A stretch of DNA of 64,000 nucleotides, taken from positions 1 through 64,000 of the forward strand of contig JABDKG010000032.1 of NCBI GenBank assembly GCA_013002305.1. Reading direction: 5' to 3'. The translations under genes were made by a program, and so were the position numbers. The notes beneath the pieces are model-generated. The model was not told the origin of the DNA. It searched no databases and saw only the letters and a program-made list of their open reading frames with translations. Shown piece by piece: positions 18,498-26,757 of this stretch (its first letter is position 1; every line of letters starts with the position of its first letter). This DNA comes from Hellea sp. (GTDB lineage: Bacteria > Pseudomonadota > Alphaproteobacteria > Caulobacterales > Maricaulaceae).

Positions 18498-19156
18498 TAT
18501 TCGCGCCTCAAGACTGTGTCTGTGACGAAACTGGCAACCTTGCCTGCCATAAACCGTGCCTTAACATCGGCCGGATCATAGACCGTTTCAACCCATTTGA
18601 TAAATTCAATCGGCTGTTTCGCACTATAACTAAGATATTCTTCAAAAAAGAAATCCAGCATGCCGGTTTTGCCGTGTTTCACATGCATATATCTAAACGA
18701 TAGTTGGTCGATCGCCTTTTCAATCGGTTCGCCCATTTTAAAATGTTTAAAAAGAACGCCCATTATCCCCGTCCGGTCTGCGCCAGATTTGCAATGCATG
18801 ACGGCAGGATATTCAATCATCTCAAACAAGCTCCTCGCCGCCTTAATTTTTGTGACTGTATGCGTATCGCGGCTATGCATACGAAAATTCCATAGAGCTA
18901 GCCCATTTGCGTCGCAAGCTTCACGTTCAAGGCGGTAAAACCCTTTTTCGCTTTCGCCGCGCAAATTTATGACGGTTTTTATGCCCTCTTCAGCCCAGCG
19001 CGATATCCGGGATGGATTGGGCTGATTTTCTCGAAACATGCCGCCGCCTATCTCATGTTTATTTCGAAAATGGGTCCGCAGAAATCCGTGATCGCCCCAA
19101 TAGGCATCGCGAAAAGCTTTTTTTCGATCCGCCTTTATGTTGAGGTTCAGAGTCAT
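18497..19156 (-). CDS. Cx5R protein/lipid phosphatase (dual-specificity type)
   Basis: The P-loop HCKSGADRTGIM is the Cx5R signature of tyrosine/dual-specificity phosphatases; INLRGES earlier provides the usual beta-strand before it. The start at MTLNLNIKADR (19156) is chosen because an extended frame to 19222 would run into the divergent acyltransferase gene, and AGG lies 4 nt upstream of this ATG. The length is then 219 residues. It is coupled to the methyltransferase that follows and divergent from the lipid A genes. The substrate could be phosphotyrosine, or a phospholipid head group as for PTPMT1-like enzymes. Context favours the latter weakly. Confidence 0.85.
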   Translation of the reverse strand: MTLNLNIKADRKKAFRDAYWGDHGFLRTHFRNKHEIGGGMFRENQPNPSRISRWAEEGIKTVINLRGESEKGFYRLEREACDANGLALWNFRMHSRDTHTVTKIKAARSLFEMIEYPAVMHCKSGADRTGIMGVLFKHFKMGEPIEKAIDQLSFRYMHVKHGKTGMLDFFFEEYLSYSAKQPIEFIKWVETVYDPADVKARFMAGKVASFVTDTVLRRE

Positions 19157-19205
19157 AGGGCCTAAGAGAGAATAACGCCGGCCAACACTATCAGGGAGAA
19201 GCAGC

Positions 19206-19916
19206 GTGTTCAAACGTTTCATGCGCTCCTCGGCGGTGCAGAAATTTCTCGGGTTTATTTTGGCGCTTTATATGGGATTCGTCAAAATTACGACCCGATG
19301 GACCCATGAGCGCGCCGAACTTGCCGATCCGGTATTTGAGAGCGGTAAAGGCTTTATCGGTCTGGTTTGGCACTCGCGTTTCCTGATGCTCAATTCCCTA
19401 TGGAAAAAGGATAAACAATTCCCGCATGTGTTAATCTCGCTATCGCGGGACGGTGCCCTTGTCGCCCATACGGCTCATTTCATCGGCGCGAAGACGATAC
19501 GCGGCTCGGCACGTAAGGCTGGCAGCACCAAAGATAAAGGCGGATCAGCCGCCATGAAAAAGATGATTGCCGCCATAGAGGAAAATGACTGCGTTGTGAT
19601 GACACCGGATGGCCCGAGGGGGCCACGTCAGAGAATGCGAACGGGGCCTATCCGTCTGGCTCGCGCTTCGAACGCGCCGATTATAACATGTGCCATGTCG
19701 ACGAGATTTCGCAAGCAATTTAATAGCTGGGACAGGTTTGTTCTGCCCTTGCCCTTTGGCCGCGGGGTGATCATATGGGGAACTCCGGTCTTAGTGCCGG
19801 CTGACACAAGCGATATGGATTTAGAAAAATACAGAATGCAGGTCGAAACCGAAATGAACGAATTGCTGGCCAAAGCCGATGAAGCAATGGGCCACATTGC
19901 GGTAGAGCCTGCGTGA
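19206..19916 (+). CDS. Lysophospholipid acyltransferase family protein (DUF374)
   Basis: This 236-residue protein begins with a hydrophobic helix. It then shows VWHSRFLM (acyltransferase His), SLSRDGALVA and TPDGPRGPRQ, the core of DUF374/LPLAT proteins. The start is GTG at 19206 with GGGAGAAG upstream. In alphaproteobacteria this gene regularly precedes waaA and lpxK, as here; waaA starts inside its last codons (GTGA overlap). A role in acylating lipid A or a phospholipid at the inner membrane is inferred from fold and cluster. The exact acceptor is not established by sequence. Confidence 0.9.
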   Translation: MFKRFMRSSAVQKFLGFILALYMGFVKITTRWTHERAELADPVFESGKGFIGLVWHSRFLMLNSLWKKDKQFPHVLISLSRDGALVAHTAHFIGAKTIRGSARKAGSTKDKGGSAAMKKMIAAIEENDCVVMTPDGPRGPRQRMRTGPIRLARASNAPIITCAMSTRFRKQFNSWDRFVLPLPFGRGVIIWGTPVLVPADTSDMDLEKYRMQVETEMNELLAKADEAMGHIAVEPA

Positions 19917-21199
19917 CCGATACGCCGCTCATAAAAGGCTATGGAGCCGCCACCCGCGCCCTCGGACCGCTCACGCCAATATTACTGAAACGCCGGCAGA
20001 AAAAAGGTAAGGAAGACCCTGCCCGGATTTCAGAGCGGCACGGCGAAACAAATATTGCGCGGCCCGTTGGCCCATTATATTGGCTACACGGCGCGAGCGT
20101 CGGCGAATGTCTGATGCTTCAGCCGGTCATAGAAAGGCTTTTACAAGCCCGCCCAAAGGCTAGCATATTAATTACCAGCGGTACTGTTACATCGGCCGAA
20201 ATTTTGGCCAAGAGGCTGCCAGAACGCTGCATTCACCAATATGTACCACTTGATTACCCAAAAGCTATCGACAAATTTCTGATCCATTGGCGACCGGATA
20301 TGGCGATTTGGGCCGAGTCAGAAATCTGGCCCAATATGATCCGCCAAACCAAGAGCCGCAACATCCCGACCGCTTTGCTCAATGCCCGTTTTTCTGAAAA
20401 GTCTCTTGAGAGATGGAGTAAACGCAAGAAAACGGCCAAGGCCTTGATCGGATCCTTTGATTTGATTTTGGCGGCTGATGAAACAACGGCAAAGGGCCTA
20501 AGCTGGCTTATTGACCGCCCGGTCGAAGCCGCTGGTAATTTGAAAGATGCCGCCGCTGAGCTCCCATATGATGCCGCAGAACTCAAGAGGCTGAGGACCC
20601 AGACAGGCAGACGTTTAGTTTGGTGCGCGGCCAGCACCCACGCGGGCGAGGATCAATTTATAATTGACGCGCATTCGGAAATTCTGGCAAAACATAAAAG
20701 CGGACTTCTCATCTTAGCTCCGCGTCACCCCGAACGTTCTTCAGATATTCAAAAACGCCTAAAGTCAGCAGGGCTTAAATATGCTGCACGCAGCAAGGGC
20801 GAGGCAATTGATCGAGACTTGCAAGTCTATTTATTTGATACGATTGGGGAGATGGGTCTTGCCTATCGCCTGTCAGCCCTCACTTTTGTCTGCGGATCAT
20901 TGCTAAAGAGCCTATCTGGACACAATCCGCTAGAGCCCGCGCGGCTCGACAATGCCGTTTTGACAGGCCCGCATATTGCCAGCTTTGCCGATAGTTATAT
21001 GAGCATGATCGCTTTTGATGCAGCTCAGCGGGTACTAAGCCCGAATATTATCGGGGCCACGATCGCTAAAATTTTTGCCGATAAAGATCGCTTAAAACAA
21101 ATGCAAAGAACAGCCAAAACTTTTGCAACCGGCCGGGACGCGGTACTGGTTTATGTTTGGGAACGGCTAGAGCCGCTATTGCCGGAGCCTGTCTCATGA
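19913..21199 (+). CDS. waaA: Kdo transferase (3-deoxy-D-manno-octulosonic acid transferase)
   Basis: WaaA adds Kdo from CMP-Kdo to lipid IVA on the inner face of the cytoplasmic membrane. The 428 residues show WLHGASVGECL near residue 60, ESEIWPN about 140-146, APRHPER, and FVCGSL-x-GHNPLEPA near the C-terminal sugar-nucleotide site, all typical. The start is GTG at 19913, overlapping the previous stop as GTGA. The stop overlaps the lpxK start as ATGA. The gene is the second of four overlapping or abutting lipid A genes, so they form one operon. Confidence 0.95.
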   Translation: MTDTPLIKGYGAATRALGPLTPILLKRRQKKGKEDPARISERHGETNIARPVGPLYWLHGASVGECLMLQPVIERLLQARPKASILITSGTVTSAEILAKRLPERCIHQYVPLDYPKAIDKFLIHWRPDMAIWAESEIWPNMIRQTKSRNIPTALLNARFSEKSLERWSKRKKTAKALIGSFDLILAADETTAKGLSWLIDRPVEAAGNLKDAAAELPYDAAELKRLRTQTGRRLVWCAASTHAGEDQFIIDAHSEILAKHKSGLLILAPRHPERSSDIQKRLKSAGLKYAARSKGEAIDRDLQVYLFDTIGEMGLAYRLSALTFVCGSLLKSLSGHNPLEPARLDNAVLTGPHIASFADSYMSMIAFDAAQRVLSPNIIGATIAKIFADKDRLKQMQRTAKTFATGRDAVLVYVWERLEPLLPEPVS

Positions 21200-22203
21200 G
21201 GCCGCCGGAATTTTGGAACCATAAATATGGACGCGATTCAGCGCCGATGATCCGGATTTTATTGTCACCTTTTGCGTGGATTTATGGCTGGGCGGCAGCC
21301 AGACGGATTAGTACTACCAAAAGTTATAATGCCGGAGTTCCGGTCATTTGCGTCGGCAATGCGACCCTCGGCGGAACTGGCAAAACCCCGGTTGCGATTT
21401 ATCTATTGCAGAGCTTTCGGCGCATGGGGCTTAACGCGGTTGGCCTGACACGCGGTTATGGTGGCCATGAAAAGGGCCCGATCCCGGTACAAAAATCCCA
21501 CACAGCAACTGATGTTGGCGACGAGCCTCTATTGCTGGCCCGTCATGCGCCAGTTTGGGTCGCGGCGGGTCGTGATGACGGGGCCCGCGCTGCCGTCTCG
21601 CACGGCGCGCAGATTATCATCATGGATGACGGTCATCAAAATCCGCTGCTTGAAAAAACATTGTCCATCCTCGTAGTCGACGCCGAGACAGGTTTTGGCA
21701 ATGGATCAGTATTTCCAGCCGGGCCCCTGCGCGAGAAACTCTCTCATTCTCTAGATCGCGCCGACGCGATTATATTAATGAAGCCGGCGCCCGATTTCGA
21801 AATAGACGATGATTTGGCGGCCCAGCTCAAAGGCAAAGTTGTAATACCTGCCTACCTCAAACCTGTTGGCGAAGCGCCCAAGGGCAAGCTTTATGCCTTT
21901 GCCGGCATTGGTCGCCCGAACAAGTTTTTTGATAGTTTGCGCAGACATGGCGGCGATATTGTCGGCGAAATTCCCTATAAGGATCATTACAAATATAAGG
22001 ACGGCGACATTGAAGAGCTGTTCATGCTTGCCGGCGAATTAAAAGCCGGACTAATTACGACCGAGAAAGACTTTGTGCGGCTGCCTAAAGGGTACCGCAA
22101 GGGCGTCGCGGTATGGCCGGTAAAAGTCCAATTTGAAGATGAGTTGACATTGCGGCGCCTGCTACACCCGATCATCGAGCACGCCCAAAAAGGTCACTCA
22201 TAA
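21196..22203 (+). CDS. lpxK: Tetraacyldisaccharide 4'-kinase
   Basis: LpxK phosphorylates the 4' position of the lipid A disaccharide. The Walker A region is GNATLGGTGKTP, followed by GLTRGYGG, VGDEPLLLA and MDDGHQNP, all signature blocks of the family; TTEKDFVRLP lies near the end. The ATG at 21196 begins the typical RPPEFW N-terminus and overlaps the waaA stop as ATGA; an in-frame start at 21157 would sit deep in waaA. The length is 335 residues, normal. lpxL follows without a gap. Confidence 0.96.
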   Translation: MRPPEFWNHKYGRDSAPMIRILLSPFAWIYGWAAARRISTTKSYNAGVPVICVGNATLGGTGKTPVAIYLLQSFRRMGLNAVGLTRGYGGHEKGPIPVQKSHTATDVGDEPLLLARHAPVWVAAGRDDGARAAVSHGAQIIIMDDGHQNPLLEKTLSILVVDAETGFGNGSVFPAGPLREKLSHSLDRADAIILMKPAPDFEIDDDLAAQLKGKVVIPAYLKPVGEAPKGKLYAFAGIGRPNKFFDSLRRHGGDIVGEIPYKDHYKYKDGDIEELFMLAGELKAGLITTEKDFVRLPKGYRKGVAVWPVKVQFEDELTLRRLLHPIIEHAQKGHS

Positions 22204-23115
22204 ATGACGCAGCCTTCATTTGGCAAACGGCTGGGATGGCGGATTGAGACTTTTTTCTACGATTTGGTCTGTCTGCTTTTAAAGCCATTTTCATTTAATC
22301 AAGTATCAGCCATTGGCGGCTGGATAATCGGATCGATTGGTCCACTCACCAGCAAACAAAAAATTGCCCGAACCGGGCTCAAAATTGCCTTTCCGGATGC
22401 AAGCAAGGATGAGATCAAATCTCTTTTGAAACAACAATGGAAGAATACGGGCCGCACGTTTGCCGAATTTCCTATACTCCATAGGCTCGATGTTCGAGAC
22501 GGGAATGATCGCGTGAAAGTCATTGGCGGAGACATTCTTCAAGACATAATCAAACACGGTAAACCAGTCGTTATTGTCACCGGCCATTTCGCCAATTGGG
22601 AAGTCATGGCCATGGTTCTCACACAATGGGGCCTGGACGTACAAATCACTTATCGTCCAATTAACAACCCCCATATTGACCGGCGAGTTCGGCGGCAGCG
22701 TGAGGCCTATGGTACTAAATTAATGGTTCCGAAATCCGGCCCCAAAGGCGCCAAGGAACTGGTTGACGCTCTAAAGCGAGGCGAGTCGATTGCTCTATTA
22801 AATGATCAGAAATTTAATCAGGGTATTGCTATACCGTTTTTTGGTGTCGACGCTATGACCGCTCCTGGCCCGACCCGCCTGTCTTTAGCCAGCGGTGCGC
22901 CGATTTTGCCCCTGTCTCTAGCGCGTGATAAAGCAAATTTTACCATGACCGTGCATGATTTGATTGAACTCAAAAATACAGGCAACCGCAATAAGGATGT
23001 CGAAGAAGGTGTTCGCCGGATAAATAAATTTATTGAAGACCGCGTTCGGAAAAATCCAACACAATGGTTTTGGGTACATCGGCGCTGGCCGAAAGAGCAT
23101 TATCGCGCAGACTAA
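22204..23115 (+). CDS. lpxL: Lipid A late acyltransferase (LpxL/HtrB-like)
   Basis: This 303-residue acyltransferase has GHFANWE (H-x4-E-type catalytic motif), followed by YRPINNPHIDRRV and LNDQKFNQGIAIPFFG. The C-terminal QWFWVHRRW is the usual end of LpxL/LpxM proteins. It transfers a secondary acyl chain to Kdo2-lipid IVA. It starts directly at the base after the lpxK stop. The stop codon overlaps the convergent chorismate mutase stop (CTAA), so there is no room for a normal terminator. The acyl chain length it prefers is not readable. Confidence 0.9.
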   Translation: MTQPSFGKRLGWRIETFFYDLVCLLLKPFSFNQVSAIGGWIIGSIGPLTSKQKIARTGLKIAFPDASKDEIKSLLKQQWKNTGRTFAEFPILHRLDVRDGNDRVKVIGGDILQDIIKHGKPVVIVTGHFANWEVMAMVLTQWGLDVQITYRPINNPHIDRRVRRQREAYGTKLMVPKSGPKGAKELVDALKRGESIALLNDQKFNQGIAIPFFGVDAMTAPGPTRLSLASGAPILPLSLARDKANFTMTVHDLIELKNTGNRNKDVEEGVRRINKFIEDRVRKNPTQWFWVHRRWPKEHYRAD

Positions 23116-23429
23116 CCCGCTTTTTTCTTGGCACGAATTGCGTCCCAGACATCAAATTCATGGGCAATACAGCGCTCGATCAGCTTACGCCAAACCGGCT
23201 CAGCGATATCAGGGCTGAGGCCCTGTTCCTGGGCAGAAACAAGCACGCGCGAGACCACTTCTTCAATCCGGGCATCATCGTGAACGGCGCTGCGATCTGA
23301 TTTAATTCGCGCCGCTGCGTCCATATAGCCTTGGCGGATAACCAATAGCCGAACAAGCTCGCGGTCAAGCCTATCCACACCTGCGCGAACGTCAGACATG
23401 GTTTGGCAATTTTCAGGTTTCGGGGTCAT
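23112..23429 (-). CDS. Chorismate mutase, AroQ type
   Basis: This 105-residue all-helical protein shows the AroQ layout: VRAGVDRLDRELVRLLVIRQGYMDAAARIK, then RIEEVVSRVLVSAQEQGL and a last helix with WRKLIERCIAHEF. The Arg, Lys and Glu positions expected to hold chorismate are present. It converts chorismate to prephenate for Phe and Tyr, though stand-alone AroQ proteins can also serve salicylate or pyochelin routes. It lies 2 bp after the M23-like lipoprotein gene on the same strand. A second chorismate mutase, fused to a C-terminal domain, lies at 59099-59887. Confidence 0.88.
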   Translation of the reverse strand: MTPKPENCQTMSDVRAGVDRLDRELVRLLVIRQGYMDAAARIKSDRSAVHDDARIEEVVSRVLVSAQEQGLSPDIAEPVWRKLIERCIAHEFDVWDAIRAKKKAG

Positions 23430-23431
23430 AC

Positions 23432-24388
23432 TTATTCAGTTGGCCATTTAGTTAAAAGCTCAGGGTCAAGGTTACGATTTCTCCATTTCAGACGCCAGCA
23501 TAAATGCGGTCCGGTAGAGCGGCCTTTTGACCCAATGGTCGCGATCTGTTCACCCTGTTTTACGGCCTGCCCCGGCTCGACCATGATCTCATTGACATGG
23601 AGATACAGCGAAATTAGACCTTGTCCGTGATCTAACATGACTAGGGCGCCCTCAAAATACATATCATCATCAGCTAGGCTGACCACGCCGTCAGCTGGCG
23701 CGTAAATCGGAGTCCCCAGCGGGGCTGCCATGTCAACGCCCATATGAGGTTTCTTAGGTTCTCCGTTTAGGATTCTCTGGGCACCAAAATTTGTGGTTTT
23801 GATGTAGTCCTTGACCGGAAAATCAAACCCCGATTGGAATCCCACAGTTTCGGCGCGGCTAGCAAAACCTTCAGCTTTTCGCGCCGACGATTCCCGAATA
23901 TGAGCTAGCTGCGCTTCCGTAAATGTCGAGACCTGTGACGGTGGCAGTCCGTCTATGCGAGAAATGTCGTAAGACCGCGATTCAAAACTATATTCGATCG
24001 GCTTGCCAATGCCCAAATCAATCAACGCGCGCTTCTCATCCCGATCGAAACCAATAATTATTTCACCGTTATTATCAGCATTTTCGTAATAGAAGTCATC
24101 TTCGGAACGTCCTATTTTGACCTTTTGATTGGGCGCTGTTTGGCAAATAACAGCACCGCCTTGCTTCGCTATGCCTACGCAACTGCCAACTCGCTGGGTT
24201 AAATGCATTTCGTCAACGACTGCCAATTGCCGAGAATATTCTTCTTTTTCTGCATCCGTTCTCTGAATGCTCTTTCCATCTTTCGCGGCTTCCATAGCCT
24301 CTTCGTTAGTAATTAGCCTAGATTGATCGTCTTGCCCGCATGCTGTCATGGGCAATGCCAAAAGCATAATTAGCCATAAAGCTCGCAC
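23432..24388 (-). CDS. M23-family lipoprotein with altered zinc site
   Basis: A lipobox (LPMTAC, Cys17) makes this a lipoprotein. The C-terminal half is an M23/LytM domain with HMGVDMAAP (His215, Asp219), YLHVN (His264) and GPHLCWRL. The last normally reads HLH; here His295 is kept but the zinc-binding second His is Cys297. The enzyme may still bind zinc through Cys, or may be an inactive regulator. M23 proteins cut or bind peptidoglycan cross-bridges. The start is GTG at 24388, sharing a base with the DUF2093 stop. Related alphaproteobacterial proteins appear to share the Cys variant. Confidence 0.85.
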   Translation of the reverse strand: MRALWLIMLLALPMTACGQDDQSRLITNEEAMEAAKDGKSIQRTDAEKEEYSRQLAVVDEMHLTQRVGSCVGIAKQGGAVICQTAPNQKVKIGRSEDDFYYENADNNGEIIIGFDRDEKRALIDLGIGKPIEYSFESRSYDISRIDGLPPSQVSTFTEAQLAHIRESSARKAEGFASRAETVGFQSGFDFPVKDYIKTTNFGAQRILNGEPKKPHMGVDMAAPLGTPIYAPADGVVSLADDDMYFEGALVMLDHGQGLISLYLHVNEIMVEPGQAVKQGEQIATIGSKGRSTGPHLCWRLKWRNRNLDPELLTKWPTE

Positions 24389-24591
24389 TATCCGGCAACC
24401 CTCTGAAATGCCTTCAATGACGCGGCAGCATCAATATAGGCTTCTTGGCGCTCATGGCTCCAATAGCGCAGTTGATCGAGCGGGATTTTAGCATTTGTCA
24501 CGGCACACTTTACATAATGCCCCGGTTCCATAATCGTAAAATCTGCCGGGCCAAAATGAATGGCCGCTTCGCCTGCAAAAATCTGGTTCAT
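24388..24591 (-). CDS. DUF2093-family small protein
   Basis: This 67-residue protein matches DUF2093, found mainly in alphaproteobacteria: PGHYVKCAVTNAKIPLDQL, then RYWSHERQEAYIDAAAS. The motif with Cys and several aromatics suggests a small folded domain, but no function is known. In relatives it often lies between xseA and lpxK; here it is upstream of the M23-like gene, and xseA is about 26 kb away. The stop TAG overlaps the GTG start of the M23-like gene. No signal peptide. Confidence 0.88.
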   Translation of the reverse strand: MNQIFAGEAAIHFGPADFTIMEPGHYVKCAVTNAKIPLDQLRYWSHERQEAYIDAAASLKAFQRVAG

Positions 24592-24687
24592 ATCAAAAAT
24601 CCAATTTGACTGTGAAATAGTCTATCATGGGGAATATTAAAAGGGTGTGATGCACAATATCACCCTTACTGGCTTCTCTGGAACTAT

Positions 24688-24716
24688 TTGAACATTTCCT
24701 AAAATCACGCTACAAT
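24688..24716 (+). promoter_or_regulatory. Sigma-70-type promoter of a leaderless lipoprotein gene
   Basis: TTGAAC (24688-24693) and TACAAT (24711-24716) are separated by exactly 17 bp. Transcription would start about 7 nt after the -10 box, at or within a base or two of the ATG at 24723. There is therefore no room for a ribosome site, and the mRNA should be leaderless. Confidence 0.6.
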
Positions 24717-24722
24717 GGGTGT

Positions 24723-24905
24723 ATGAGGAAAACAGCCTTATTTTTACCATCCCTTTTAACTATAACCGCCCTCTCAGCCTGTTCTACTATCTCGCTTGAT
24801 AGAGAAAAAGCGGCCGAGCACCGCAAACAGGAACTTTGCCAGGAAATCGAGACCAAAGACCTTCCTCATTGTTCGGGTTCGTTGGAAAGCAAGCCGCCTG
24901 AATAA
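24723..24905 (+). CDS. Small lipoprotein, unknown function
   Basis: This 60-residue protein has a signal peptide of about 18 residues ending in a lipobox (LSAC, Cys20). A mature part of only about 40 residues follows, with charged sequence and two further Cys (about residues 39 and 50) that could form a disulfide. No family is recognised. A strong promoter lies right at the ATG, so the mRNA is probably leaderless. It stands alone between the divergent DUF2093/M23 pair and the FabH-like gene. Confidence 0.65.
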   Translation: MRKTALFLPSLLTITALSACSTISLDREKAAEHRKQELCQEIETKDLPHCSGSLESKPPE

Positions 24906-24974
24906 ACGCTTATTGGGGGGTAGAAACTGGAAAATCCCTCGCTAGTATGCGCTTGACTAAAAAAAGGTATTGAA

Positions 24975-26120
24975 GTGAAAGCCGTTATCAGCGCCACCGG
25001 TCTATGGACACCAGAAGACTCTATTTCTAACGAAGAGCTTGTCGAAGGCTTCAACAAATATGTCGACAAATGGAATAGTGAAAACGCGTCTGATATCGAA
25101 GCCGGAACACTCGATGCGCTTGAATATTCCAATGCGCCCTTCATCGAAAAAGCCTCGGGTATTAAATCTAGGTTTGTGATCTCCAAAGACCCGATTTTGG
25201 ATCCGAATGTGATGGCGCCGCGCATTCCGGCCAGAGCTGATGACGAAATTTCAATGGTTGCTGAAATCGCAGTTAAGGCCGCGAAAGCCGCTTTGGAAAA
25301 AACTGGCCGAAAGCCCGAAGACATTGATGCCGTCATCGTCGCCTGCTCAAATCTCCAGCGTGGCTATCCGGCTATCGCGGTCGAAGTGCAAGAATATTTG
25401 GGGACTTCCGGATTTGGTTTTGATATGAACGTCGCCTGCTCAAGCGCGACATTTGGAATCGAAGCGGCGCGCGGTCTAATTTATGGTGGACAAGCCAAAT
25501 CGGTTTTGGTCTGCAATCCTGAAATTTGTACAGCCCACTTAAATTTTAAAGATCGCGATGCCCACTTTATTTTTGGAGATGTCGCAACAGCCATTCTTGT
25601 GGAACGCGAAGATGTTGCGCCCAAAGAACATTGGGAAATTATTCACTCCAAACTGGTCACGAAATTTTCCAATAATATTCGCAATAATTTCGGCTTCCTC
25701 AATCACTGTGCGCCCGAAGATGACGGTATGATTGATGAACGTGGGAAGAAAGGACTGACCGACAAATTATTCGTTCAGAACGGTCGCAGCGTATTTAAAG
25801 AAGTCGTCCCGATGGTGGCAAAATTGATTACAGCTGAAGCTGAGGCTGCTGGCATAAACCTCGCTGATCTCAAGCGGATGTGGCTCCATCAGGCCAACCT
25901 TAATATGAATGTCCTGATCGCCAAAAAAGTCCTCGGCAAGGATGTTGATATTAAATATGCACCCGTCGTGCTTGATGAGTATGCCAATACATCGAGCGCA
26001 GGTTCTATTATTGCCTTTGATAAATATTCAGATGATTTTAAAGGCGGCGATACCGGGCTGATCTGTTCCTTCGGCGCCGGATATTCTGCCGGAGCGGTAT
26101 TTGTCTGCAAAGTAGCCTAG
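24975..26120 (+). CDS. Beta-ketoacyl-ACP synthase III-like enzyme
   Basis: This 381-residue thiolase-fold protein has the active-site Cys in NVACSSATFG, His in WLHQAN and Asn in ANTSSAG, the Cys-His-Asn triad of FabH. The N-terminal region (residues about 15-70) is longer than in E. coli FabH, with an insert through FNKYVDKWNSENASD. That form matches FabH homologues thought to use medium-chain acyl-CoA primers. It starts with GTG after AAAGG. It probably begins or salvages fatty acid chains. The next gene starts immediately after its stop. Confidence 0.88.
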   Translation: MKAVISATGLWTPEDSISNEELVEGFNKYVDKWNSENASDIEAGTLDALEYSNAPFIEKASGIKSRFVISKDPILDPNVMAPRIPARADDEISMVAEIAVKAAKAALEKTGRKPEDIDAVIVACSNLQRGYPAIAVEVQEYLGTSGFGFDMNVACSSATFGIEAARGLIYGGQAKSVLVCNPEICTAHLNFKDRDAHFIFGDVATAILVEREDVAPKEHWEIIHSKLVTKFSNNIRNNFGFLNHCAPEDDGMIDERGKKGLTDKLFVQNGRSVFKEVVPMVAKLITAEAEAAGINLADLKRMWLHQANLNMNVLIAKKVLGKDVDIKYAPVVLDEYANTSSAGSIIAFDKYSDDFKGGDTGLICSFGAGYSAGAVFVCKVA

Positions 26121-26702
26121 GTGGCAAAACCATTAAGGGCATGGCAGCGTATGCTATCAGGCCGCCGGCTTGACCTCCTAGACCCGTCACCTTTTGATAT
26201 CGAGATCGAAGACATTGCGCGCGGACTGGCGAGGGTTGCAAGATGGAACGGCCAAACGTCCGGCGATCACGCCTTTAGTGTGGCCGAGCATAGCGTTATT
26301 GTCGAAGAATTGTTCGCAGCGACCAACGCAGAAGCAACCACAGCCGAACGCCTGACCGCCCTCCTCCATGACGCCGCTGAATATGTTATTGGCGACATGA
26401 TCAGCCCGTTTAAAAACGCCCTTGGTCTTGACTATCGGGCGTTTGAAGATCGTCTCGAAGAAGCCATTCATATTCGGTTCGGTTTGCCGGCCAAAACTCC
26501 AGCGAAACTTAAAAAGGCAATTAAAAAATGCGATATTTATTGCGCTTGGCTCGAAGCCACTCAAATTGCGGGCTTTAGCGTTGAAGAAGGCAATCAGCTT
26601 TTCAAAACGCCGCCGCTGAATATCCGGATAGTTCTTACGCCCAGATCGGTCGTCGAGGCAGAAGCCCTGTTTTTGAAACGGTTTACCGCGCTTTGCAATT
26701 GA
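26121..26702 (+). CDS. HD-domain phosphohydrolase (YfbR-like)
   Basis: This 193-residue protein is an HD-superfamily enzyme: the first His lies in SVAEHSV, the HD pair in LLHDAAEYVIGDM, and DIYCAW lies further on. The order H...HD...D is that of YfbR-type 5'-nucleotidases, which act on deoxynucleoside monophosphates. The start is GTG, directly after the stop of the FabH-like gene, which suggests co-transcription. MLSGRRLDLLDPSP near the start is common in alphaproteobacterial members. The substrate is inferred from family only. Confidence 0.82.
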   Translation: MAKPLRAWQRMLSGRRLDLLDPSPFDIEIEDIARGLARVARWNGQTSGDHAFSVAEHSVIVEELFAATNAEATTAERLTALLHDAAEYVIGDMISPFKNALGLDYRAFEDRLEEAIHIRFGLPAKTPAKLKKAIKKCDIYCAWLEATQIAGFSVEEGNQLFKTPPLNIRIVLTPRSVVEAEALFLKRFTALCN

Positions 26703-26757
26703 ACCAACGCCTATAATCCCTATATAAAGCAAGCAATAGTCTTTGGAGGAGCGCCTT

